Below, piece by piece: positions 1 to 5,729 of a stretch of 6,715 nt of DNA (positions are counted from its first letter, which is position 1; each line of letters opens with the position of its first letter). This DNA comes from DATAYF01 sp036272735. Lineage in GTDB: Bacteria; Chloroflexota; Ktedonobacteria; Ktedonobacterales; Ktedonobacteraceae. The stretch is taken from NCBI GenBank assembly GCA_036272735.1, contig DATAYF010000762.1, positions 1 to 6,715 on the forward strand. Reading direction: 5' to 3'. The position numbers were made by a program, and so were the translations under genes. The notes under the pieces were generated by a model, which saw only the letters and a program-made list of their open reading frames with translations, did not search any database and was not told where the DNA came from.

Positions 1-646
1 ATTGTCCCAGGAAGGTTCCTTGCCCGCCAAATGCCTTTGCCAGCAGGTATTGTATGCCTACGACGATGAAAACTGACACTGGCACCGTGATAATTCCTGA
101 AAGTGAGCCGCCTACCGAACTCGCGGTGGCGATTGATGAGAATGCCTGTGCGTAAGGTGAGGCTGCGATGACGTTTCTCACCTCTGCCGAAGCAATCACG
201 GCGATAATTAACGCCACTACTACTCTGATTACGGTATAAATGAGAATCTGTATCCAGGTAATATCCCAACCGGCCTTGGGCAACTCCGCGGCAAAGGTAT
301 TTGCCGAGGGCTTCGTTGTGACCCTGACGTACTGCTGAAACAGTTGTTGTACTGCCACATTCAATGGCAATGGGTTGAACGACGGGACCGCTCCTGCTCC
401 CGCCCCATAGCCAGGGGCACCGTACGATCCCTGTGCATATGCCCCCTGCGGTGGTACGCCATAAGGGGTTTGCGGTGGCCCGCTATACGGGTCCTGCGGT
501 TGTGGCGTGCCGTAGGGGGGGTGTGAGCCCTGTGGCGGCGTACCGTAGGGATTTTGTGGATCCTGTGGTGCGCCATAAGGATTTGGTGAGCCTTGTGGAT
601 TTTCGTAGGGATTGCCGCCGTAATTTGAGTTCGGATCTCGTGACAT
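1..646 (-). CDS. Yip1-like membrane protein with Pro/Gly/Tyr-rich N-terminal tail (3' end cut by window)
   Basis: The frame is open from an ATG at 644-646 to the window edge, giving 215 residues without a stop; the C-terminus lies outside. A clear Shine-Dalgarno (GGGAGGA, about 651-657) sits 6 nt before the ATG. Residues 1-88 are low complexity, with about seven irregular NPYG/PYGxPxQ units ending in an Ala/Gly run, so probably a disordered cytoplasmic tail. A hydrophilic linker follows, then hydrophobic segments at about 130-152 and 182-203, separated by an Ala/Ser-rich loop. A soluble proline-rich tail joined to several membrane helices is the pattern of bacterial Yip1-domain proteins; I infer that family from pattern alone. 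These proteins have no well-defined bacterial function; the eukaryotic relatives act in membrane trafficking. It lies downstream of the response regulator on the same strand, 207 nt away, with its own promoter candidate. Certain as a gene, moderate as to family. Confidence 0.8.
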   Translation of the reverse strand, partial: MSRDPNSNYGGNPYENPQGSPNPYGAPQDPQNPYGTPPQGSHPPYGTPQPQDPYSGPPQTPYGVPPQGAYAQGSYGAPGYGAGAGAVPSFNPLPLNVAVQQLFQQYVRVTTKPSANTFAAELPKAGWDITWIQILIYTVIRVVVALIIAVIASAEVRNVIAASPYAQAFSSIATASSVGGSLSGIITVPVSVFIVVGIQYLLAKAFGGQGTFLGQ

Positions 647-697
647 ACTTGTCCTCCCGTTATTTGGTAGCAAAACCAGGGTGGCGTCGCTCCGCCT

Positions 698-727
698 ATC
701 TTATCATGATACATATTCCTGTGTCTA
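698..727 (-). promoter_or_regulatory. Candidate sigma-70 promoter of the Yip1-like gene
   Basis: Reading the minus strand, a -35 TAGACA (complement of 722-727, 5/6 to consensus) is separated by 18 nt from a -10 TAAGAT (complement of 698-703, 4/6). Transcription would start near 691 and give a leader of about 45 nt. The -10 overlaps a palindrome at 702-711, which suggests the promoter is regulated. Not verified. Confidence 0.4.
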
Positions 728-737
728 TCTATCATGA
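702..737. promoter_or_regulatory. Putative operator: palindrome TATCATGATA plus a repeated half TATCATGA
   Basis: A perfect 10-bp palindrome TATCATGATA lies at 702-711. Eight of its bases, TATCATGA, recur in the same orientation at 730-737, 28 bp away. Both copies are preceded by a CTATC stretch. One copy overlaps the -10 of the candidate promoter and the other lies just upstream of the -35, the usual layout for a dimeric repressor or activator. The regulator is unknown. Confidence 0.35.
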
Positions 738-853
738 AAAGACTTCTCTGGTTTGTTATCGTGCGCTGTGTCGCAGACACCAGGCTATAATAGGTAAACG
801 TTGGCAGGGCCGGAAAATCCAATAGCTCTTTTTGGTGTACAGTGGTATGCACG

Positions 854-1534
854 CTAGACAGGAAGTATCTGCTTCGCCAGGGCAACTGCGACGGCCGACG
901 CGCGCGAATCAACGCCTAGCTTGAAGAAAATATTCGCCAGGTGCGATTTGACCGTCGGTTCGCTGATGCTAAGCCGGGCGGCAATTTCTTTGTTCATTTC
1001 GCCGTGGGCAACATGCTGTAAAACTTCACGTTCGCGCGCCGTTAGTCCTAATTCTTCATTACCATGTATTGTGAAGGTCTGACTCGTCGACTCGGAAGGC
1101 GTTACACGGGTGAGCAAGCACGTAATGTGTTCTGTTTGGAGCACTATTTCATGCCTGGCTGCTGTACGAATGGTGTGTAACAATGTGTTACTGCTGGTGT
1201 GTAGTTCCAGATACCCATGCGCGCCCGCTTGTAGGGCGTGTAGCATCGTCTCTTCATGATGGTTTGTCGTCAAAATAACAATGGCAACTTGCGGCCACTC
1301 TCCACGCATCAAATGTATGGCTCTCATGCCATCTCCGCCGGGCAGGTGCGGGTCCATGAGTAACACTGAGGGCTGAAGTTCTCCAACCAGGCGTAGCGTT
1401 TCGGGAACGGTTGTCGTGCTGCCTACTACTTGCAGATCGTGACTTTGCGAGATGATCGTGCGCAAACCTTCACGAATGATCTCATGATTACTGGCAATGA
1501 TCAGGCTGATTGATTCTTGCGCCTCTTTTTTCAT
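854..1534 (-). CDS. NarL/FixJ-family response regulator with atypical receiver domain
   Basis: 226 residues, full length for a NarL/LuxR-type regulator. Residues about 9-128 form the receiver domain and 162-220 a LuxR-type DNA-binding domain, where LTAREREVLQ, NKEIAARLSISEPTVKSHLANIF and KLGV are plain to see. The phospho-acceptor Asp61 (LLMDPHLPGGDG) and the switch Thr89 are present. The usual acidic pair that binds Mg2+ (DDH in relatives) is replaced by Ser15-Asn16, and the conserved Lys of the GYLLKD motif aligns with Leu111. Mg2+-dependent phosphorylation is therefore likely weak or absent, so the protein may work through constitutive dimerisation, another ligand or a partner protein. No histidine kinase lies in the window, so it is an orphan here. 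The start is supported by GAGGTGA 4 nt upstream of the ATG. Target genes are unknown; the neighbouring Yip1-like gene and the divergent atpE are candidates by position only. Confidence 0.93.
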   Translation of the reverse strand: MKKEAQESISLIIASNHEIIREGLRTIISQSHDLQVVGSTTTVPETLRLVGELQPSVLLMDPHLPGGDGMRAIHLMRGEWPQVAIVILTTNHHEETMLHALQAGAHGYLELHTSSNTLLHTIRTAARHEIVLQTEHITCLLTRVTPSESTSQTFTIHGNEELGLTAREREVLQHVAHGEMNKEIAARLSISEPTVKSHLANIFFKLGVDSRASAVAVALAKQILPV

Positions 1535-1584
1535 TAGCTCACCTCAACTGGGGTGCTTCTTCTCTTTTTATTTTTTCTCCTCCT

Positions 1585-1613
1585 ATCATAGCAAAAAAGG
1601 CGCTGCAAAAGCC
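1585..1613 (-). promoter_or_regulatory. Candidate extended -10 promoter of the response regulator gene
   Basis: On the minus strand TGC-TATGAT (complement of 1585-1593) is an extended -10 element. The hexamer 17 nt upstream, GGCTTT (1608-1613), is a poor -35, as extended -10 promoters allow. Transcription would start near 1578, giving a purine-rich leader of about 44 nt. Confidence 0.35.
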
Positions 1614-1630
1614 AGCAGTAGCGGGTCTAT

Positions 1631-1644
1631 CATCCATCTGGATG
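1631..1644. repeat. Short inverted repeat CATCCA-TC-TGGATG in the divergent intergenic region
   Basis: A perfect 6-bp inverted repeat with a 2-bp centre lies between the divergent response regulator and atpE starts. It is a possible regulator-binding site. Apart from this and the two promoter candidates I see nothing else in the 1535-1799 gap. Confidence 0.25.
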
Positions 1645-1737
1645 GGATGAATGAGATCGGGTATGTGTGCCGGTAGTAGTTCGTACGGATAGCGATAAAT
1701 AGAGCAAATAGAGGCTGTGGCTCGCAGATAGAAACTA

Positions 1738-1743
1738 TATAAT
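1738..1743 (+). promoter_or_regulatory. Candidate -10 element (TATAAT) for atpE
   Basis: A perfect TATAAT lies about 57 nt upstream of the atpE start. The hexamer 17 nt before it (CTGTGG) is a poor -35, so this promoter may need an activator. A strong ribosome binding site, AAGGAGG at 1784-1790, follows in the predicted leader. Confidence 0.4.
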
Positions 1744-1799
1744 ACTACCATAAGAAGAAGTAAAAAACATTCAGCACTCTATCAAGGAGGACGTGAATT

Positions 1800-2021
1800 A
1801 TGAGTGTGATACAACCACTGGCGGTAGCTCTGGCTATTGGATTAGGCGGCATTGGTTCGGGAATCGCAATGGGGATTGCCAACGGTCGCGCATACGAGGC
1901 GCTTGGCCGTAACCCGGAGGCTGGCCCCACCATTCGTGCAAACTTTCTTTTGGGCCTGGTCTTCTCAGAGACAATTATTGTGTATTCCCTGGTCGTAGCT
2001 TTGTTGATTTTGATCCATTAG
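1800..2021 (+). CDS. atpE: ATP synthase Fo subunit c (proteolipid), stand-alone copy
   Basis: 73 residues, the usual length for a c subunit, which forms the rotating ring of the Fo motor in the cytoplasmic membrane. Helix 1 (about 5-27) carries the glycine-rich packing motif GLGGIGSGIAMG. The polar loop has the family signature RNPE (37-40). Helix 2 (47-70) carries the ion-binding carboxylate Glu57. The Gln that coordinates Na+ in helix 1 of Na+-type c subunits aligns with Met24, and the Thr two residues after the Glu aligns with Ile59, so H+ specificity is inferred. AAGGAGG lies 9 nt before the ATG. Normally atpE sits between atpB and atpF; here it is flanked by a divergent regulator and a tyrosine-degradation operon. 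It may be a duplicate, or the only c-subunit gene displaced from the atp operon. Confidence 0.95.
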   Translation: MSVIQPLAVALAIGLGGIGSGIAMGIANGRAYEALGRNPEAGPTIRANFLLGLVFSETIIVYSLVVALLILIH

Positions 2022-2032
2022 CATGATGATAT

Positions 2033-2071
2033 GGGGTAAGCTAACCAGCATATTGCTCACTAGCTTACCTC
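2033..2071 (+). terminator. Hairpin downstream of atpE (possible terminator, no U-tract)
   Basis: Starting 12 nt after the atpE stop, GGTAAGCTA (2035-2043) pairs perfectly with TAGCTTACC (2061-2069), and one G-U and one G-C pair extend it to 11 bp (2033-2071). Inside, AGCA-TAT-TGCT can form a 4-bp apical stem. No T-run follows, so if it ends transcription it is not a canonical intrinsic terminator; it could instead protect the atpE 3' end. Confidence 0.45.
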
Positions 2072-2084
2072 CCTCCACAAATTC

Positions 2085-2114
2085 TTGCAGTTCGCTCTTT
2101 CCCTTTCGTATAAT
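2085..2114 (+). promoter_or_regulatory. Candidate sigma-70 promoter of the hpd operon
   Basis: TTGCAG (2085-2090) and a perfect TATAAT (2109-2114) are separated by 18 nt. Transcription would start near 2121, leaving a leader of about 165 nt before hpd. The -35 matches only TTG of the consensus, so activation by a regulator is plausible. Confidence 0.5.
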
Positions 2115-2135
2115 GACAGCAGAACAGACCATCAC

Positions 2136-2223
2136 GTTTCATGTACTACTTATCCGAACACCTGACACGCAGCGACGTTGGCGTTCGGCATATCTTAAGA
2201 ACAGCGTGATGCTGCGATGAAAC
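2136..2223 (+). other. Possible structured leader (three-way junction) upstream of hpd
   Basis: GTTTCAT (2136-2142) can pair with ATGAAAC (2217-2223) and enclose two hairpins: CCGAAC/GTTCGG (2154-2159 with 2183-2188, extended by CC/GG after one mismatch) and CAGC/GCTG (2202-2205 with 2211-2214). I do not recognise a known riboswitch or T-box. Stems this short can arise by chance in 165 nt. Confidence 0.25.
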
Positions 2224-2280
2224 AGAGAGTTTTGTCGCACACGAGATGATTGCTGGTAATACAACGAAGTAGAAGGAGCG
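2224..2280 (+). other. Possible decayed fragment of the 5' end of 16S rRNA inside the hpd leader
   Basis: AGAGTTT (2226-2232) matches the start of the conserved 16S 5' region. At the right distance (one base short) GATGATTGCTGG (2245-2256) matches GATGAACGCTGG at 10/12. Next, TAATACA (2257-2263), AAGT (2267-2270) and GAA (2272-2274) follow the order of the 16S stretch TAATACATGCAAGTCGAACG. A gap of about 9 nt (CGGCGTGCC of typical 16S) is needed. The middle (2233-2244) matches poorly. The hpd ribosome binding site AAGGAG (2273-2278) falls at the end of this stretch. The 16S comparison is from memory, so this is a candidate only. Confidence 0.4.
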
Positions 2281-2286
2281 TTCATC

Positions 2287-3390
2287 ATGTCCGAGCAAGA
2301 TTTTTTGCCAATCCAAAATTTCGATCATATTGAATTTTACGTAGGTAACGCCATGCAGGCGGCCTACTATTTCAGTAATGCCTGGGGCTTTACCCCTGTC
2401 GCTTATTCTGGCCTGGAAACCGGCGTGCGTGACCGTACCAGTTACGTGCTGGAACAGGGCAATATCCGTTTTGTGATTACCTCTCCCCTGGGTCCTGATG
2501 GTGCGATGGCCGAGCAGGTCAAGTTGCATGGCGACGGTATCAAGGCGCTGGCCCTACGCGTCGATGACGCCACCCGGTCGTACCACGAGACGACCAGCCG
2601 TGGTGCACAGGGCGTGATGGAGCCAACCACCTTGCGTGACGATAACGGTAGCGTCACGCTCTCCTCGATTGCCACCTACGGTGATACGATCCATACCTTC
2701 GTCGAACGCAACGATTACAACGGCGTTTTCCTGCCCGGCTACCGTCCCCTCTCTACTGATGTGCCTCGTCGCGCTCGTCCGGCTGGTCTGGCTGGTATTG
2801 ACCACGTCGTAGGCAATGTCGAGCTTGGCAAGATGAACGAGTGGGTCGCTTTCTACGAGCGCGTGATGGGCTTCACGCAGCTTATCCACTTCGATGATCG
2901 CGCTATCAGTACCGAGTATTCAGCGCTGATGTCGAAGGTGATGCAAAACGGCAGTGGGCGCGTGAAGTTTCCGATCAACGAACCGGCCCCTGGACGCCGC
3001 AAATCGCAGATCGAGGAGTATCTCGATTTCTACTATGGTCCTGGCGCTCAGCACATTGCGTTGATTACCGACGATATCGTCGCCACGGTGCGCAATTTGA
3101 TGGAGCGTGGCGTCGCTTTCCTCGCCACGCCCGGCAACTATTACGAGCAAGCGTTGGAGCGCGTCGGCAAAATAGACGAGGATATCAACCAGCTATCCGA
3201 ACTGGGCATCCTGCTCGATCACGACGACGAGGGCTACCTGCTCCAGATCTTCTCCAAGCCTGTCGTCAATCGTCCTACCGTGTTCTTTGAGGTTATCCAA
3301 CGCAAAGGCGCTAGAGGCTTTGGCGAGGGCAATTTTAAGGCGTTGTTTGAGGCGCTTGAGCACGAGCAGGAACTACGAGGCAACCTGTAA
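2287..3390 (+). CDS. hpd: 4-hydroxyphenylpyruvate dioxygenase
   Basis: 367 residues, normal for a bacterial HPPD. This cytoplasmic non-haem Fe(II) enzyme converts 4-hydroxyphenylpyruvate and O2 to homogentisate and CO2 in tyrosine breakdown. Two vicinal-oxygen-chelate domains are visible: the N-terminal one starts at FDHIEFYVG (12-20), the catalytic one at GIDHVVGNV (170-178). The three iron ligands are visible as His173 (IDHVV), His256 (GAQHIAL) and Glu335 (FFEVIQR). The C-terminal GARGFGEGNFKALFEALE (341-358), which closes over the active site in the family, is intact. AAGGAG lies 8 nt upstream of the ATG. The stop overlaps the next start by one base (TAATG), so the hydrolase is very likely translationally coupled. 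The alternative, hydroxymandelate synthase, shares this fold, but the homogentisate genes downstream argue for HPPD. Confidence 0.97.
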   Translation: MSEQDFLPIQNFDHIEFYVGNAMQAAYYFSNAWGFTPVAYSGLETGVRDRTSYVLEQGNIRFVITSPLGPDGAMAEQVKLHGDGIKALALRVDDATRSYHETTSRGAQGVMEPTTLRDDNGSVTLSSIATYGDTIHTFVERNDYNGVFLPGYRPLSTDVPRRARPAGLAGIDHVVGNVELGKMNEWVAFYERVMGFTQLIHFDDRAISTEYSALMSKVMQNGSGRVKFPINEPAPGRRKSQIEEYLDFYYGPGAQHIALITDDIVATVRNLMERGVAFLATPGNYYEQALERVGKIDEDINQLSELGILLDHDDEGYLLQIFSKPVVNRPTVFFEVIQRKGARGFGEGNFKALFEALEHEQELRGNL

Positions 3391-4385
3391 TGCGACTGGT
3401 CACTTTCCAGGTCGATGGGTCCGTGACGCGGGCGGGTGTGATCTTCGACGAGCATGTGATGGCGCTCAAATATCCATCGTTGTTGGAGCTGCTGCGCGAT
3501 GACGAGGCGCTGGTCCTGATCCATGCCGCGCTGAACGCGCCCCAGAACGCGAACGACGAGTATATCGCTGTTCCAGAGGCAAAACATAGGGATGGCTCAG
3601 ACCTGCTGATCCCCACCTCTCTGGTGCACGTGTGGGACCGCCCCATGGGGGTCTACGCGCTTGCTGATGTCACGCTGCTGCCACCCGTGCCAGATCCGCC
3701 GACGATGCGCGACTTCTACGCGTTTGAGCAGCATGTGAAGACGGCGCGTGCCAATCGTGGCCTGGGTATGATCCCCGAATGGTACGAAATCCCGACCTTT
3801 TACTTTACCAATACCAGTGAGTTGTATGGGCAAAACGCTGCCGTGCCCTATCCTCAAGGCAGCCGCGAGCTTGATTTTGAGCTAGAAATTGCCTGCGTGA
3901 TCGGTCGCGAGGGCAAAGATATTCCGGTGGAGCAGGCGGCCGAGTATATCGCGGGTTATACCGTCATGAACGATTGGAGTGCGCGCGACTTTCAGCGCAC
4001 GGATATGAAGCTCAATCTCGGACCCGGCAAAGGCAAAGATTTCGCCACCTCACTTGGTCCCTGGCTGGTGACGCCCGATGAACTGGCCACGCGCCGTTCG
4101 GGAAGCGCCGCGTCCGAACGCTATGATATGCCCATGCTGGCACGCATTAACGGGCAGGAGGTTTCGCGGGCCAACTTCCAGGATATCTTCTATAGCTTCG
4201 CCCAGGTGATCGCCTGGGCTTCACGTAATGTACGCCTGCGGGTGGGCGACGTGCTTGGCTCCGGTACGGTGGGTACCGGTTGCATTCTGGAACTCGGCAC
4301 GCAGGTCCATCGCTGGTTGCAGCCCGGAGATGTTGTTGAATTGGAGATTGCAGGTATTGGCGTGTTACGTAATACCGTCCTGTAA
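3390..4385 (+). CDS. Fumarylacetoacetate hydrolase family protein (probable fumarylacetoacetase)
   Basis: 331 residues. The predicted reaction is hydrolysis of fumarylacetoacetate to fumarate and acetoacetate, the last step of the homogentisate pathway. Catalytic features of mammalian FAH are recognisable: DFYAFEQH gives metal ligand Asp108 and catalytic His115 with the same spacing as Asp126/His133; LDFELEIACVIG gives Glu164 and Glu166; NDWSARDFQ gives Asp195, Arg199 and Gln202; GKGKDFATSLGPW supplies the Lys (Lys216) that helps bind substrate. The C-terminal GSGTVGTGCILE loop is also typical. It is about 90 residues shorter than the animal enzyme, mostly in the C-terminal domain. Because the family is broad, a fumarylpyruvate or other acylpyruvate hydrolase is possible, but its position between hpd and hmgA favours fumarylacetoacetate. 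The start overlaps the hpd stop; no separate ribosome site is needed. Confidence 0.92.
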   Translation: MRLVTFQVDGSVTRAGVIFDEHVMALKYPSLLELLRDDEALVLIHAALNAPQNANDEYIAVPEAKHRDGSDLLIPTSLVHVWDRPMGVYALADVTLLPPVPDPPTMRDFYAFEQHVKTARANRGLGMIPEWYEIPTFYFTNTSELYGQNAAVPYPQGSRELDFELEIACVIGREGKDIPVEQAAEYIAGYTVMNDWSARDFQRTDMKLNLGPGKGKDFATSLGPWLVTPDELATRRSGSAASERYDMPMLARINGQEVSRANFQDIFYSFAQVIAWASRNVRLRVGDVLGSGTVGTGCILELGTQVHRWLQPGDVVELEIAGIGVLRNTVL

Positions 4386-4413
4386 AGAGAGCATTTCACC
4401 GGATCCTTCTTCT

Positions 4414-4446
4414 CTGAGCCTCAACGCCGCAGAGCAGTGCGCTCAG
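4414..4446 (+). other. Weak hairpin in the gap between the hydrolase and hmgA
   Basis: CTGAGC (4414-4419) can pair with GCTCAG (4441-4446) across a 21-nt loop in the 95-nt gap. It may tune transcript stability or read-through between the two genes. Six base pairs with a long loop is marginal. Confidence 0.2.
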
Positions 4447-4480
4447 GGGCCTGGAGAAGTAGTAGAGAGGACAAAATATC

Positions 4481-5647
4481 ATGCCTGGATATCATCGCCT
4501 GGGCGAGCTACCACCCAAGCGCCACACGCAATTTCGTAAACCTGATGGCTCCCTGTATGCCGAAGAAGTCTTTGGGACCGAGGGGTTCTCTGGCAACTCC
4601 TCGCTGCTCTATCACTACCATCCGCCCACACGTGTCAGCAAAATCGAACCGTTTCGCGCCGAGCATTACCAGTACGAGCTTTGGGATGAGCATGTGCAGC
4701 GCCATCACCACCTCAAGACGGCCAATCTGGGCCTGGGTGGCGATCCCGTGTTTGGCCGCCAGGTGCTGATGTTCAACAAGGATGTTGCTATCGGCGTGGC
4801 GAAGCCGAGTGCCGACATGGATTTCTTCTATCGTGATGGCGACTCCGACCTGATCTACTTCGTGCATCACGGGCAGGGTGTAGTGGAGACGAGCTTCGGC
4901 CTGCTGGCCTATCACGAGGGCGACTATATCGTCATTCCACGTGGCACGACGTTCCGTTTTGCCGGCGACGACGAGCATACGCAGACGGTTTTCCTGACGA
5001 TTGAGGCTCATGGGGCTATCGAGCCGCCGCGCCGCTACCTGAACAATAACGGCCAGTTCCTCGAACACTCACCCTATTGTGAGCGCGATATTCGTCGCCC
5101 CACAGATCTGTTGATGCATACCGAGCGCGGCGAATTCGAGGTACGCGTCAAGGTTGGCAGCAACGTAACCAGCTACTGGTTCGATTTCCATCCGCTCGAT
5201 GTCGTCGGTTGGGACGGTCAAGAGTACCCCTGGATCTTCAACATTGCCGATTTCGAGCCGATCACCGGTCGCGTGCACCAGCCGCCACCTGTACATCAGA
5301 CCTTCCAGGGACCAAACTTTGTCGTGTGCTCGTTTGTGCCCCGCAAGCTCGATTATCACCCGCTCTCAATCCCTGTCCCGTACAACCATAGCAATATCGA
5401 TAGCGACGAAATGATCTACTATGTCAACGGGAACTTCGGCAGCCGCAAGGGGATCGAGGAGGCGTCGATTACGTTGCACCCGCGTGGTATTCCGCACGGA
5501 CCGCAGCCCGGTGCCGTGGAGAAGAGCCTGGGGGTCGAACATACCGAAGAACTGGCGGTAATGGTCGATACCTTCAATCCATTGTCCTTCACCAATTTCG
5601 CGCAGTCGGTGGATGATCCATCGTACCCGTATAGCTGGTTTGCCTGA
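4481..5647 (+). CDS. hmgA: Homogentisate 1,2-dioxygenase
   Basis: 388 residues, somewhat shorter than the ~430-445 of proteobacterial and animal enzymes. It is a cytoplasmic Fe(II) cupin that opens the ring of homogentisate to give maleylacetoacetate. The N-terminal beta-sandwich contains GQGVVETSFGLLAYHEGDYI with IPRGTTFRF (131-160). The C-terminal part holds the metal site: PYNHSNIDSDEMIYYVNG gives His303 and Glu310, and HPRGIPHGP gives His339. The first cupin motif reads HxN-x4-E-x6-G, one residue longer between Asn and Glu than human HGD (HxN-x3-E). His272 is a candidate for the catalytic base. A GAGAGGA ribosome site precedes the ATG. It is the third gene of the operon, 95 nt after the hydrolase with no convincing promoter between. 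A gentisate dioxygenase-like cupin is the main alternative, but length, motifs and the adjacent hpd favour HGD. Confidence 0.93.
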   Translation: MPGYHRLGELPPKRHTQFRKPDGSLYAEEVFGTEGFSGNSSLLYHYHPPTRVSKIEPFRAEHYQYELWDEHVQRHHHLKTANLGLGGDPVFGRQVLMFNKDVAIGVAKPSADMDFFYRDGDSDLIYFVHHGQGVVETSFGLLAYHEGDYIVIPRGTTFRFAGDDEHTQTVFLTIEAHGAIEPPRRYLNNNGQFLEHSPYCERDIRRPTDLLMHTERGEFEVRVKVGSNVTSYWFDFHPLDVVGWDGQEYPWIFNIADFEPITGRVHQPPPVHQTFQGPNFVVCSFVPRKLDYHPLSIPVPYNHSNIDSDEMIYYVNGNFGSRKGIEEASITLHPRGIPHGPQPGAVEKSLGVEHTEELAVMVDTFNPLSFTNFAQSVDDPSYPYSWFA

Positions 5648-5695
5648 TCTCTCGCTGTATCATTTGGCGCGACGTATTCGTATCCTGCCTTGTAT

Positions 5696-5714
5696 GATCG
5701 TTGGTTGGATCGTT
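5696..5714 (+). repeat. Short direct repeat GATCGTT x2 before the stress-protein gene
   Basis: GATCGTT occurs at 5696-5702 and 5708-5714, a 12-bp pitch, just upstream of the ribosome binding site of the next gene. A TATGAT at 5693-5698 overlaps the first copy but lacks a good -35. It may be a regulator site; the evidence is thin. Confidence 0.2.
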
Positions 5715-5729
5715 AAAAGGAGAATTGTA

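Noticed and set aside
786..791. TATAAT on the plus strand
   Set aside because: No suitable -35, and nothing downstream on the plus strand except antisense to the regulator.
433..825. 130-residue plus-strand frame
   Set aside because: Antisense to the repetitive tail; no ribosome site and no recognisable domain.
361..912. 183-residue open frame on the minus strand
   Set aside because: It is a shadow of the repetitive Yip1-gene tail in another frame, Arg/His-rich, overlapping a gene with a good ribosome site, and it also crosses into the end of the regulator.
1539..1751. 70-residue minus-strand frame just before the response regulator
   Set aside because: Its ATG is preceded by a pyrimidine-rich stretch with no ribosome site, and it covers the promoter region; composition looks non-coding.
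2023..2220. 65-residue plus-strand frame after atpE
   Set aside because: Starts inside the atpE 3' region without a ribosome site and runs through the hairpin and the hpd promoter.
2121..2286. T-box or known tyrosine-related riboswitch in the hpd leader
   Set aside because: No specifier-loop, T-box sequence or antiterminator/terminator pair was recognised.
5613..5729. Upstream in-frame extension of the stress-protein gene
   Set aside because: It would overlap hmgA, has no ribosome site, and the family similarity begins only after the ATG at 5730, which has AAAAGGAGA in place.
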